A stretch of DNA of 34,533 nucleotides from an uncultured Barnesiella sp. (GTDB lineage: Bacteria; Bacteroidota; Bacteroidia; Bacteroidales; Barnesiellaceae_A), in assembly GCA_944321085.1 (NCBI GenBank), contig CALUJY010000006.1:167193-201725 (forward strand), given 5' to 3'. Below are positions 16,936-24,979 of this stretch, in pieces (position 1 is the first letter of the stretch; each line of letters begins with the position of its first letter). The translations under genes and the position numbers were made by a program. The notes beneath the pieces were generated by a model. It saw only the letters and a program-made list of their open reading frames with translations. It made no database searches and was not told the DNA's origin.

Positions 16936-17071
16936 AGAAAATGCAGTTTTCAGATTTGACTTAGCCGAACAGCCTTTTACATTTCACGAATATACAGAAA
17001 GGAGAGTGGAAAGATATACGGAGACGACATCTTCAAATAAGACTATATCGTGTGTGTCCTGAATATTACAA

Positions 17072-17108
17072 GAGGCTGCATCGGAACACAGTATTCCGAT
17101 ACAGCCTC
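17072..17108 (-). terminator. Terminator hairpin downstream of dnaB
   Basis: The 15-base arms GAGGCTGCATCGGAA (17072-17086) and TTCCGATACAGCCTC (17094-17108) pair with one position that becomes a G-U wobble in the minus-strand transcript. The tail on the minus strand (TTGTAATATT) is only moderately U-rich. It lies 26 bases past the dnaB stop. Confidence 0.68.
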
Positions 17109-17134
17109 ATAAGCCTTCGCCCACCGTTTGCGGG

Positions 17135-18646
17135 TTAGAACGGCATCTTGTTGTTGCCCTCTGTCGGGGGTGCTTGTGTGTCGCTGTTGCGATTCAGTGC
17201 CGATTCCAATCGCCTCTCTTTTTCGTCCCAGTTTTCGAATCGTGCCAATTCGCTTACGAAGCGCAGAACCACATCTTTGGTGGCACCGTTACGGTGCTTG
17301 GCAATGATAATCTCGGCCTTGCCGCGTATGTCGTTGTTGGCGCCGTCTTCGCTTGTTTTCAGGTAATATTCCGGGCGGTGTATGAAGCAAACCAAGTCGG
17401 CGTCTTGCTCTATGGCGCCCGATTCGCGGAGGTCGGAGAGTTGCGGGCGTTTACCGGTGGCGTCGCTGCCTGTGCCGCGGCTCTCTACGCTACGGTTCAG
17501 CTGCGAAAGTGCGATGATAGGAATGTTCAACTCTTTGGCTAACTGTTTCAACGAGCGCGATATGGTGCTTACCTCTTGTTCGCGGCTGCCATATTCCATG
17601 CCGCTGGCGTTCATCAGTTGCAGGTAGTCTATGATGATGATTTTCACGCCATGCTCCCGCACCAAACGGCGTGCCTTGGTGCGCAGCTCGAAGACCGAGA
17701 GACTCGGTGTGTCGTCGATGTAAAGCGGCGCTTCGTAAAGGATGTTTATTTTGGTCAGCAGTTGGTCCCACTGCCAAGGTTGCAGGTCGCCGCGTTTGAT
17801 GTTATCGGCCGGTATTTCGCATGTGTTTACGATAAGGCGGTTTACTAATTGCAGGTTCGACATTTCGAGCGAGAATACGGCTACGGGAGTGTTGTAGTTG
17901 ACAGCCATATTTTTTGCCATAGAGAGCACAAATGCTGTTTTACCCATGGCAGGACGTGCTGCAATGATGATGAGGTCTGAGTTTTGCCAACCCAAAGTTA
18001 CCCGGTCGAGTTCGTGGAACCCTGTTGCCAACCCGCTCATGTTGTTGTCGCGTTTTTTTGCCTCCTCGATTTGTTTGATGGCTTGCTCTATGATGGGGCG
18101 TATTTGCACGACATCTTTTTTCAGATTGTTTTGCGAAATGCGGAAGAGTTTCTCTTCGGCCAGTTGCATCAGGTCGTCTACGTCTTGTGTGTCGTCGAAT
18201 GCTTTGGCCTGAATCTCGCTCGCAAACGAGATAAGTTCGCGTGCCAAATATTTTTGCGAGACGATACGGGCATGGTACTCTACGTGCGAAGCCGATACTA
18301 CACGTCCCGTCAGCTCGCTTATGTGTAAGGCGCCTCCGACTTCGTCGAGAGTGCCGTTGCTGCGCAGCTGGTTGGTGACGGTAATCATATCTATCGGGCG
18401 TTGGTGAGCCGCAAGGTCGGTGATGGCCTGATATATCTTTTGGTTGTTGGGGTCGTAGAAACATTCGGGTTTCAGAATGTCGCATACGCGCGAGTAGGCA
18501 TCGGTTTCGAGCATGATGGCACCCAATACGGCTTCCTCTATGTCAGTATCTTGCGGTGGAAGTTTCCCTAACTCCGACATTTTGGGCATATAGTCGGCTT
18601 CCTTTTTGGTATAGCTTTTCGATGAATATCTTTTTACGGGAGACAT
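17135..18646 (-). CDS. dnaB: Replicative DNA helicase DnaB
   Basis: This 503-residue protein has the N-terminal DnaB domain (PPQDTDIEEAVLGAIMLE, residues 30-47, through about 135), a linker helix region, and a RecA-like ATPase domain from about 205. Walker A is ARPAMGKTA (230-238), the Walker B Asp340 is in IIIIDYLQLM, and the C-terminal SQLNRSVE and IEQDADLV motifs are present. It unwinds the chromosome at the fork as a hexamer and recruits primase. Length and motif order are standard, with no intein. The tail is hydrophilic (NSDTQAPPTEGNNKMPF). It is divergent from ispE, with separate promoters in the 187-base gap. The start at 18646 gives a 20-residue extension before MPKMSELGK; either Met could be the true start. 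Confidence 0.97.
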   Translation of the reverse strand: MSPVKRYSSKSYTKKEADYMPKMSELGKLPPQDTDIEEAVLGAIMLETDAYSRVCDILKPECFYDPNNQKIYQAITDLAAHQRPIDMITVTNQLRSNGTLDEVGGALHISELTGRVVSASHVEYHARIVSQKYLARELISFASEIQAKAFDDTQDVDDLMQLAEEKLFRISQNNLKKDVVQIRPIIEQAIKQIEEAKKRDNNMSGLATGFHELDRVTLGWQNSDLIIIAARPAMGKTAFVLSMAKNMAVNYNTPVAVFSLEMSNLQLVNRLIVNTCEIPADNIKRGDLQPWQWDQLLTKINILYEAPLYIDDTPSLSVFELRTKARRLVREHGVKIIIIDYLQLMNASGMEYGSREQEVSTISRSLKQLAKELNIPIIALSQLNRSVESRGTGSDATGKRPQLSDLRESGAIEQDADLVCFIHRPEYYLKTSEDGANNDIRGKAEIIIAKHRNGATKDVVLRFVSELARFENWDEKERRLESALNRNSDTQAPPTEGNNKMPF

Positions 18647-18686
18647 GGTATGTTTTTATTTGTTGTGTTATTATGCTTTTCGATAA

Positions 18687-18716
18687 CAAAGGTAACGTAT
18701 GTCGTCGGTTCGGCAA
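18687..18716 (-). promoter_or_regulatory. dnaB promoter
   Basis: On the minus strand, TACCTTTG (18694-18687) is an exact -7 match, with TTG (18716-18714) 19 bases upstream. The leader to ATG 18646 would be about 34 bases. Confidence 0.6.
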
Positions 18717-18781
18717 GAGAAGCCATCTTTTTCTTTTCAACTCTTTATCAACATACTTATTAGTATCGTGATTTATAACGG

Positions 18782-18813
18782 GTTGTATAATTCGGCGAGA
18801 AACCGTACTTTTG
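18782..18813 (+). promoter_or_regulatory. ispE promoter
   Basis: GTTG (18782-18785), a 20-base spacer and TACTTTTG (18806-18813) match the Bacteroidota layout. The start codon is at 18834, so the leader would be only about 14 bases. Confidence 0.68.
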
Positions 18814-18833
18814 CAGGCGAAAAATTGTAAAAG

Positions 18834-19652
18834 ATGATAACATTCCCCAATGCCAAAATCAACGTAGGCTTGCGCGTTGTTGCGCGTCGCCCCGACGGCT
18901 ATCATAATATCGAGACGTTGTTTTATCCTATATCCCTTGCCGATGTTTTGGAGATAGTACCCGCAACGTCCTCTGATACGACACTCTCCGTTACGGGTTT
19001 CGTGCCCGCAGGCGAGGTATCCGATAATCTGGTCATGCGGGCATATCGTTTGTTGCAAGAACGGTATGACCTGCCCGCTGTGGAAATACATCTGCATAAG
19101 GCTATCCCGTTTGGAGCCGGTTTAGGCGGCGGTTCGTCCGATGCTGCCTATGCCTTGCGTATGCTGCGCGATATGTTTGAGCTGCCGCTTACCGATGACG
19201 ATTTAGCCCATATGGCTGCTTCGCTTGGAGCTGATTGCCCGTTTTTCATCTACAACCGTCCGTTGTTTGCCACCGGTATAGGCGACTGTTTCGAGTCGGC
19301 CGATTTTACGTTGCGAGGCAAGCATATTGTATTGGTGAAACCTCCTGTCGGGGTCTCTACCGCCGAAGCCTATGCCCGTATTGTACCCGCTGTTCCGCAA
19401 CAGCATTTGCGCGACGAGCTGGCACAACCCCTTGCATCGTGGCGCGGGCAGGTCGTTAACGATTTTGAGCCCGGAGTCTTTATGAAACATCCGCGTATTG
19501 CTGCCGTCAAGCAACGGCTTTATGAATTGGGGGCGGTGTATGCTTCCATGTCGGGTTCGGGAGCGTCGGTTTTCGGTATCTTCGATGAGCCGTGCAACTA
19601 TTTGCATGTTTTCTCCGATTGTTTTGTTTGGAGTGCGCCATGCGAGGTATAG
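18834..19652 (+). CDS. ispE: 4-(cytidine 5'-diphospho)-2-C-methyl-D-erythritol kinase
   Basis: This 272-residue GHMP kinase begins MITFPNAKINVGLRVV, with the conserved Lys8 and the RRPDGYHNIETLF motif of IspE at residues 19-30. The ATP-binding glycine-rich motif PFGAGLGGGSSDAA spans 92-105. The third GHMP motif is SMSGSGASVFGIF near the C-terminus. It phosphorylates CDP-ME in the MEP pathway of isoprenoid precursor synthesis in the cytoplasm. Length is close to family average. It is divergent from dnaB and transcribed from its own promoter; grpE starts 120 bases downstream, and no clear terminator separates them. Confidence 0.96.
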   Translation: MITFPNAKINVGLRVVARRPDGYHNIETLFYPISLADVLEIVPATSSDTTLSVTGFVPAGEVSDNLVMRAYRLLQERYDLPAVEIHLHKAIPFGAGLGGGSSDAAYALRMLRDMFELPLTDDDLAHMAASLGADCPFFIYNRPLFATGIGDCFESADFTLRGKHIVLVKPPVGVSTAEAYARIVPAVPQQHLRDELAQPLASWRGQVVNDFEPGVFMKHPRIAAVKQRLYELGAVYASMSGSGASVFGIFDEPCNYLHVFSDCFVWSAPCEV

Positions 19653-19772
19653 GTGTTGCCTGAGTGACGGATTGGCAGAATGCGTCATGCTGGCAATGTT
19701 TTTGTTGTAAAACAAGGGGTTGCGTCTCTGAGATGCAACACAATAGATAAATGAATAAAACGAGGACTAGAT

Positions 19773-20384
19773 ATGACAGAGAAAAAGAAAAAAGATAAAA
19801 AACAAGAGCTTGAAAACGAAGCTGTTGAAAAAGAGAATGTAGACCTTGTCGATAACGCTGAGAAGGCCGGTACGGAAGATGAAAAATTGGCAGAAGCCGC
19901 GGAAGAAGTCCTTTCGGATACTGACAAGTTGTCAGCCGAGATAGAGTCGTTGAAAGCTCAGATAGATAAGCAGCATAACGACTACTTGCTGTTGATGGCC
20001 GAGTTCGACAATTACAGGAAAAGAACACTGCGAGAAAAAGCCGATTTGTTGAAGAATGGCGGAGAGTCGTGTATGAAGGCTATTTTGCCGGTCATCGACG
20101 ATGTGGAACGCGCCATGCAGGCCATAGAGTCGAGTTCCGATATAGAGGCTCTCAAAGAGGGGCTTAATCTCATATATAGCAAGTTCCGCACCTATCTGGA
20201 ACAGAACGGCGTGAAAGAGATGGAGACGAAAAATGTAGATTTCGACCCCGAGAAGCACGAGGCGATAGCGCAGATACCTGCTGCTTCGCCCGAATTGAAA
20301 GGTAAAATCATCGATTGTACTCAAAAAGGATATACCCTCAACGATAACGTCATAAGATTCCCGAAAGTCGTTGTAGCGCAATAA
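19773..20384 (+). CDS. grpE: Nucleotide exchange factor GrpE
   Basis: This 203-residue protein has a highly charged N-terminus (MTEKKKKDKKQELENEAVEK), a long coiled-coil helix (about residues 50-105), and the GrpE core: LLMAEFDNYRKRTLREK near 73-90, LPVIDDVERAMQ near 106-117, and the C-terminal beta domain with FDPEKHEAIAQIP and GYTLNDNVIRFPKVVVAQ. GrpE releases ADP from DnaK. The gene pairs with dnaJ 22 bases downstream, the usual Bacteroidota arrangement; dnaK is not in the window. No CIRCE element is visible upstream and I could not fix a promoter in the 120-base gap. Confidence 0.97.
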   Translation: MTEKKKKDKKQELENEAVEKENVDLVDNAEKAGTEDEKLAEAAEEVLSDTDKLSAEIESLKAQIDKQHNDYLLLMAEFDNYRKRTLREKADLLKNGGESCMKAILPVIDDVERAMQAIESSSDIEALKEGLNLIYSKFRTYLEQNGVKEMETKNVDFDPEKHEAIAQIPAASPELKGKIIDCTQKGYTLNDNVIRFPKVVVAQ

Positions 20385-20391
20385 AATAGAA

Positions 20392-20397
20392 AAGGAG
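20392..20397 (+). promoter_or_regulatory. Shine-Dalgarno sequence of dnaJ
   Basis: AAGGAG lies 9 bases before the dnaJ ATG. It stands out because most genes in this window have only A/T-rich sequence ahead of the start codon. Confidence 0.65.
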
Positions 20398-20406
20398 TAA
20401 TACATT

Positions 20407-21576
20407 ATGGCAGACACAAAAAGAGATTATTACGAAGTTTTGGGGGTTGACCGGAATGCCACTGCCGAGGAGATAAAGAAGGCATACCGTAAAAAAGCCA
20501 TTCAGTATCACCCCGACAAAAACCCCGGAGATAAAGAAGCAGAAGAGAAATTCAAAGAGGCTGCCGAGGCCTACGATGTGCTGAGCAACCCCGATAAGCG
20601 TGCGCGCTACGACCGTTTCGGACATGAAGGACTGGGCGGCGCTGCCGGCGGTGGTGCATACAGTGCTTCGATGGAAGATATTTTGTCGAATTTGAGTGAC
20701 CTTTTCGGTTTCGACTTTTCCGGTCGGGGAAGCTCTTTCGGAGGAAGTCCGTTTAGCGACATTTTCGGTATGTATGGTGGTAGCCAACGGGGCGGACGAC
20801 GAGTCAATCGCGGAGGCGACCTGCGGGTTACCGTCAAACTTACACTCAACGAAATTGCCACCGGCGTAGAGAAAAAAATAAAACTTACCAAATATGTGCC
20901 TTGTGAGCATTGTAAAGGAACCGGTGCAAAAGACGGTACGGCTTATACCACATGTTCTACCTGTAAAGGTTCGGGTCGTGTGACACAGGTGCAACGTATG
21001 GTTTTCGGAACAAGCCGTATGATTGTCGAGTGTCCCGATTGCCATGGCGAGGGTCAGCGTATTACCACCAAGTGCCCCTACTGTAATGGCGAGGGCGTAG
21101 TGCGCGGCGAAGAGGTTATCTCGGTCAATATCCCTGCCGGCGTTTCCGAGGGAATGCAAATGTCGTTGGAAGGCAAGGGCAATGCTCCGCGCCACGGAGG
21201 TGAGAATGGCGACCTGTTGGTAGTGATAAAGGAGGAGAAGCATCCCGAATTCGAGCGTCAGGGCAAAGATATTATATATCATCTCATGCTCGATTATCCT
21301 ACGGCAGCGTTGGGAGGCAAGGTTGAGATACCTACTCTTGATGGCTTTGCAAGAATCAAGATAGATGCCGGAACACAACCCGGTAGGACGTACGCGTTGC
21401 GGGGTAAGGGACTACCCTCTATCAGCAGTCCCGGTATAGGCTCACTTATTGTCAGGGTTACTATCTACGTTCCCGAAAAGTTGGGTCGCGACGCTAAGGA
21501 GAAGATAAAGGCTTTGGAGGAATTGTCGGATGTTAAGCCTACACCCGAAGCCAAAAAACGTATTTTGGGACGTTGA
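20407..21576 (+). CDS. dnaJ: Chaperone protein DnaJ
   Basis: This 389-residue type I Hsp40 has a J domain (residues 5-70) with the HPD tripeptide at 35-37, a Gly/Phe-rich linker (about 74-135), and a zinc-binding domain with four CxxCxGxG repeats at about 166-230 ([32 protein letters not shown]). Two C-terminal substrate-binding beta domains follow. It delivers unfolded proteins to DnaK and stimulates its ATPase. It is co-transcribed with grpE. A second gene with the same zinc and C-terminal domains but no J domain lies 1.3 kb downstream. Confidence 0.98.
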   Translation: MADTKRDYYEVLGVDRNATAEEIKKAYRKKAIQYHPDKNPGDKEAEEKFKEAAEAYDVLSNPDKRARYDRFGHEGLGGAAGGGAYSASMEDILSNLSDLFGFDFSGRGSSFGGSPFSDIFGMYGGSQRGGRRVNRGGDLRVTVKLTLNEIATGVEKKIKLTKYVPCEHCKGTGAKDGTAYTTCSTCKGSGRVTQVQRMVFGTSRMIVECPDCHGEGQRITTKCPYCNGEGVVRGEEVISVNIPAGVSEGMQMSLEGKGNAPRHGGENGDLLVVIKEEKHPEFERQGKDIIYHLMLDYPTAALGGKVEIPTLDGFARIKIDAGTQPGRTYALRGKGLPSISSPGIGSLIVRVTIYVPEKLGRDAKEKIKALEELSDVKPTPEAKKRILGR

Positions 21577-21615
21577 TGCCCCAATTGCAATGGTTTTCAA
21601 TATTCATATAGCTTG

Positions 21616-21652
21616 AAGAGGAAGCGTCTGTCGGGCGTGTTCCTCTTTTTTT
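21616..21652 (+). terminator. Terminator of grpE-dnaJ
   Basis: AAGAGGAA (21616-21623) pairs with TTCCTCTT (21640-21647), a short GCG/CG pairing extends the stem, and a run of T residues follows to 21652. It lies 39 bases after the dnaJ stop. Confidence 0.82.
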
Positions 21653-21742
21653 ATTGAGTAGCTTAGGTGTCGTACCTCCGATGAGACAAAGACGGGGCTG
21701 CTGTGTGCCCGATACGAAATATATCATGGTTTGGCGACGAAA

Positions 21743-22717
21743 ATGACAACTTCTGTAACATCTATACACTTTGCCCCTTTGCAGGGATATACCGATGCAA
21801 TGTTTCGCAGCCTTCACAATGAGCTGTGGGGCGGAATCGCAGCTTATTATACGCCTTTTGTCCGTATAGAAAAAGGAGCTTTCAGGCGAAAAGACCTTGC
21901 CGATATTGCTCCGGCTGCCAATGTCGGTGTACCTGTGGTGCCGCAGATGCTTCCCCGCGATGCCGATGAGTTGTGCCGTCTTGCCGACCTTTTTATTGAT
22001 AACAGATATACCCGGGCTGATATTAACATGGCGTGTCCTTTCCCTCCTGTGGCATTGCACGGGCGAGGTGCCGGATTGTTACCACATCCCGATGCGGTAG
22101 AGCGTATTTTGGAAGCGACGCGCCGTTATCCCGAGCTATCTTTTTCGGTGAAGATGCGGCTTGGATGGGACGATGCCGACGATTGTATGCGCCTTGCACC
22201 TCTTCTTAATGATTACTCGTTGCATCATGTCACGCTGCACCCCCGTATAGGGAAAATGCAGTACAAGGGGACACCTTCGATAGAAGCCTTCGAGGCCTTT
22301 GGCGAGGTGTGCCGGTTGCCGCTGATATACAATGGCGATATAGTGTCGGTGGGTGGAATAACGCGACTACATGAGCTTTTCCCTTGGTTGTCGGGGGTGA
22401 TGATAGGCCGCGGATTGTTGGCCGCTCCTCAGTTGGCGGCAGCTTATGCTGCCGGCGATACCCGGCTTTTTTCTCCTTCTGTCGTGTCTCGACTGCAACA
22501 TTTTCATAATGCTCTCTACGACCGTTTGCAGGCTACGTCGCAAGGCGAGTCGCAACTCATGCTGCGCTTGCATGCTTTGTGGCAATACTTTTTGCCCGAT
22601 GCACCTCGTCGCGAGCGCAAGAGTCTGCTGAAAGCTCGCGATGCGGCAAGTTATCGTCGTGCCGCTGCTATACTTTTCGATTCTTGGCATGAGGCGTGCA
22701 ACTCCGATGAAGATTGA
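21743..22717 (+). CDS. tRNA-dihydrouridine synthase (Dus family)
   Basis: The 324-residue product from ATG 21743 starts MTTSVTSIHFAPLQGYTDAMFR, the FMN-binding first strand of Dus enzymes. The catalytic Cys98 is in DINMACPFPPVALHGRGAGL. Further Dus/TIM-barrel motifs are FSVKMRLGWDD, HHVTLHPRIGKMQYKG with the substrate-binding His/Arg, PLIYNGDIVS and GVMIGRGLLAAP. It reduces specific uridines in tRNA to dihydrouridine with NADPH and FMN. The frame also opens at a TTG at 21731, but the ATG is preferred. Which Dus subfamily, and therefore which tRNA position, is not clear. It lies between dnaJ and a dnaJ-like gene with no functional link evident. Confidence 0.93.
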   Translation: MTTSVTSIHFAPLQGYTDAMFRSLHNELWGGIAAYYTPFVRIEKGAFRRKDLADIAPAANVGVPVVPQMLPRDADELCRLADLFIDNRYTRADINMACPFPPVALHGRGAGLLPHPDAVERILEATRRYPELSFSVKMRLGWDDADDCMRLAPLLNDYSLHHVTLHPRIGKMQYKGTPSIEAFEAFGEVCRLPLIYNGDIVSVGGITRLHELFPWLSGVMIGRGLLAAPQLAAAYAAGDTRLFSPSVVSRLQHFHNALYDRLQATSQGESQLMLRLHALWQYFLPDAPRRERKSLLKARDAASYRRAAAILFDSWHEACNSDED

Positions 22718-22767
22718 CTCAGGACGGATGCTGTATAGAATGAAGTCGTGAAAATCGATTCAAAATA

Positions 22768-22798
22768 TTTGTGGCACATAAGAAATGTTTTATATTTG
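22768..22798 (+). promoter_or_regulatory. Promoter of the J-less DnaJ-like operon
   Basis: TTTG (22768-22771), a 19-base spacer and TATATTTG (22791-22798) match both boxes exactly. The first gene begins at 22910, giving a leader of about 105 bases that contains no clear hairpin. Confidence 0.72.
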
Positions 22799-22909
22799 CA
22801 TAAAGAAGATGTGTTGCATTTCGAAAGAATGCTCTTATATGGCAAATTTGTATTTGGCGGTGCATTATCTTTATAACAAATTGGTAAGTTAATCTTTAAT
22901 CTTGTAGTT

Positions 22910-23959
22910 ATGGCATACGATACGAATGAAGGCAGTAAGACCATAAAGCCCTCTATGGATAATGTGGAATATGATGGCGTGGCAGACTCGCAGAAGACGA
23001 TACGTCCTACCGGTGGCAGTCAAAGGACTGTGACGGGTTCGGGCGTGGCAGACTCGCAGAAAACGATACGTCCTACCGATAGCACTCAGAAGACTTTCCG
23101 TCCGTCGAGTAATGAAAATACCGAACAATCGTCTCGTCAAGAAAATGCTTCGGGAAATAGCGACCAAGGTTTTTCCATGGATGATTTATTCTCTAAGTTA
23201 AATGAGCAGTTCAATGGTAAGAGTCTATTCGATTCATTTCAAGAAGGCCGTTCCAAGAAATCAGCGTCTGAACATAAAATACCGCTTCATCTGAGAATGA
23301 AAATAAACCTAACCTTGGAAGATGTGGCTAACGGCGTGAAAAAAACGATTCGTTATAAAAGGAAAAAGACTTGTCATCGATGTAACGGCAAAGGTTCCTC
23401 AGAAGGTATGATATCGATTCCATGTTCTACCTGTGGTGGAAAAGGTTTTATATGGGAAGAGCAAGGATTGGGCGAAACCCGTTCGACAATATTCGGCAAC
23501 GTTACGGTAAATCCTCATCCTGTCAAAAAAAATTGTCCCGACTGCAAAGGGCAAGGTGTTCTTAATGTCGATTTTTGTCCCTTGTGCGATGGAGAAGGTT
23601 ATATCAGCGAGGAAGATACTGTTTCGTTCGATATACCTGCCGGGTTATTGAATGGTCAGGAACTTGTTATTAAAGGAAAGGGAAACATGATAGGTTCGGA
23701 AACCGGCGATTTATATATCATTATAGAGAATATATCGGAACACCCTACTTTTCAGCGCGACGGATATAATCTAATATATAAAATACACCTCTCCGACAAA
23801 TGTAAGGCTTGTGGGACGCCCGTGCAGGTGCCCCTGTTAGATGGTACCGTGCAGATTGTCGAACCCATCTTAGGTGCCGATTCGACGGTATTGCCGGGTC
23901 TCGGATTGCCTATATATGGTACCGGGAAGCGTGGCGATTTGATTGTCAAGTGGGTGTAA
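22910..23959 (+). CDS. DnaJ-like protein without J domain, with N-terminal KT-motif repeats
   Basis: This 349-residue protein contains the DnaJ zinc-binding domain (CHRCNGKG 155-162, CSTCGGKG 172-179, CPDCKGQG 209-216, CPLCDGEG 223-230) and the C-terminal substrate-binding region (FDIPAGLLNGQELVIKGKGN, GDLYIIIEN, then GLGLPIYGTGKRGDL). No J domain or HPD is present. Residues 1-66 instead hold repeats with an 11-residue spacing containing QKTIRP or variants (GSKTIKPS, SQKTIRPT, SQRTVTGS, SQKTIRPT, TQKTFRPS), and a low-complexity Ser/Asn/Gln linker leads to the zinc domain. It may bind unfolded clients without recruiting DnaK directly; the repeats may be a docking or phosphorylation site (inference). 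It heads an apparent operon with a DUF2007 and a NYN gene, from its own promoter. Confidence 0.9.
   Translation: MAYDTNEGSKTIKPSMDNVEYDGVADSQKTIRPTGGSQRTVTGSGVADSQKTIRPTDSTQKTFRPSSNENTEQSSRQENASGNSDQGFSMDDLFSKLNEQFNGKSLFDSFQEGRSKKSASEHKIPLHLRMKINLTLEDVANGVKKTIRYKRKKTCHRCNGKGSSEGMISIPCSTCGGKGFIWEEQGLGETRSTIFGNVTVNPHPVKKNCPDCKGQGVLNVDFCPLCDGEGYISEEDTVSFDIPAGLLNGQELVIKGKGNMIGSETGDLYIIIENISEHPTFQRDGYNLIYKIHLSDKCKACGTPVQVPLLDGTVQIVEPILGADSTVLPGLGLPIYGTGKRGDLIVKWV
22976..23078 (+). repeat. In-frame direct repeat in the J-less DnaJ-like gene
   Basis: Two 37-base copies (22976-23012 and 23042-23078) differ at one base and are spaced by 66 bases, exactly 22 codons. They encode GVADSQKTIRPT twice. The third-position identity indicates a recent duplication. 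Confidence 0.9.
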
Positions 23960-23985
23960 CATCTTTATCCCAAAGATAAAACAAT

Positions 23986-24264
23986 ATGATAACCAGCAAG
24001 AAAAACGATAGCGAGGAGCAGACGGTCGTATTGAGGACTTTTACGTCGGACTTTGAGGCGAATCTGGTGCGTGCCAAATTGCAGGAGGCGGGTATTCCGT
24101 GCATGCTTTCCGGCGAATTCTTTTCGAGCCTTTACCCCCTTACAACACTGGGTACCATCCAGTTGATGGTGTTTGAAAAAGATGTCGAGAAAGCGCAGGC
24201 TATCTTGAACGATGCGGCTGGCAGTGATGGTAGCGACACTCCTCCTGCCGATAATCTTTCTTAA
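23986..24264 (+). CDS. DUF2007 domain protein (putative signal-transducing protein)
   Basis: This 92-residue protein matches the small DUF2007 family: VVLRTFTSDFEANLVRAKLQ, then AGIPCMLSGEF and TLGTIQLMVFEKDVEKAQAIL, a ferredoxin-like (GlnB-like) alpha/beta pattern covering residues about 14-76. The C-terminus is a short acidic tail. The biochemical function of the family is unknown; family members are annotated as signal-transducing by fold only. It lies 26 bases after the J-less DnaJ-like gene and 25 before the NYN gene, so it is in the same operon. Confidence 0.85.
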   Translation: MITSKKNDSEEQTVVLRTFTSDFEANLVRAKLQEAGIPCMLSGEFFSSLYPLTTLGTIQLMVFEKDVEKAQAILNDAAGSDGSDTPPADNLS

Positions 24265-24289
24265 AAACACGAATTATAAAAATTTTCTC

Positions 24290-24913
24290 ATGGAAACATG
24301 CAAAGGCAATACCACAATAGGTGTGTTTATCGATGGCGGGTATTATGCCAAAGTAAATGAAGCTCTTATGGAAAAAGCCGGTGTAAAGATAAATCTTACT
24401 CGGCTCTTCGATTTTATCTGTTCGCGCGTGGCAATGCTTTCGGGCAGCAAACATCAGGATACGCTTATTACCGAGTGTCACTATTTCAGAGGTCGGTATC
24501 GTGCTGCCGATGCTGCCGAGTTGAACCTCCTCTATGAAGAGCGTGCTTTTGAAGATTCGTTGATAGAGAACGATGTCGTTTTCCATTACAAACATCTTCG
24601 TAAGTTTGTGATGGGCGGAGAGACTGATATTATGGAAAAAGGTATCGACGTATGGTTTGCCTTGGAGGCATACGAGTTGTCGATGATACGCAAGTTCGAC
24701 TATGTTGTCCTTGTTACCGGCGATGCCGACCATGAGATGCTGGCTCGCAAGCTCAATGCGGTGAAGATAAAGACCGTGTTGCTTACATGGAACCTGGGCA
24801 GCCACTCGTCGACCTCGCGTCTGTTGCACGATGAGGCATGGCACCATATCGAGTTGAAAAACGAATGTAAGAAAGATGTCACCCTTATGTCGAGAATTTG
24901 CGACAAGGTATAG
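24290..24913 (+). CDS. NYN domain protein (LabA/DUF88-like predicted nuclease)
   Basis: The 207-residue product from ATG 24290 starts METCKGNTTIGVFIDGGYYA, whose IDGGY (Asp15) is the first acidic motif of the NYN/PIN-like fold. Asp120 in EKGIDVWFALEAY and Asp145/Asp147 in LVTGDADHEM complete the acidic centre expected for a metal-dependent RNase. The fold covers almost the whole protein. The open frame extends to 24212, overlapping the DUF2007 gene, but the extension is unrelated to the family and the ATG at 24290 fits the operon spacing. NYN proteins are predicted RNA-processing or decay nucleases; the target here is unknown. Confidence 0.88.
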   Translation: METCKGNTTIGVFIDGGYYAKVNEALMEKAGVKINLTRLFDFICSRVAMLSGSKHQDTLITECHYFRGRYRAADAAELNLLYEERAFEDSLIENDVVFHYKHLRKFVMGGETDIMEKGIDVWFALEAYELSMIRKFDYVVLVTGDADHEMLARKLNAVKIKTVLLTWNLGSHSSTSRLLHDEAWHHIELKNECKKDVTLMSRICDKV

Positions 24914-24979
24914 ACGTGATGTCGCGACCGCTCGCGATACATCTGAGGAGGCCTGCTTCTTTTGAATGATTCTGATTAA

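Larger units (their letters stand above)
16810..17058. repeat. 83-bp tandem repeat array with promoter-like boxes upstream of glgB
   Basis: Unit 1 (16810-16892) and unit 2 (16893-16975) are both exactly 83 bases and align without gaps, with 71 of 83 positions identical. Unit 3 (16976-17058) is degenerate but stays in phase, for instance ACAGAAAGGAGAGTG against AGCGAAAGGTGAGTG. A further diverged copy of the first part overlaps 16740-16770, next to glgB. Read on the minus strand, each unit has a TAnnTTTG-like box: TATATTTA (16828-16821), TACATTTG (16911-16904), and TATATTCG in unit 3. No open frame of note crosses the array. Confidence 0.85.

Noticed and set aside
16810..16975. CRISPR array
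   Set aside because: The two clear 83-bp units are directly adjacent without spacers, differ from each other, and carry promoter boxes, and no cas gene is present.
19720..19740. Imperfect hairpin (GTTGCGTCT / AGATGCAAC) between ispE and grpE as a terminator or CIRCE element
   Set aside because: No T run follows and the sequence does not match CIRCE, so neither call is supported.
20350..21378. A 342-codon minus-strand frame opposite dnaJ
   Set aside because: The sense strand is an intact dnaJ with all motifs; the antisense translation has no coherent domain.
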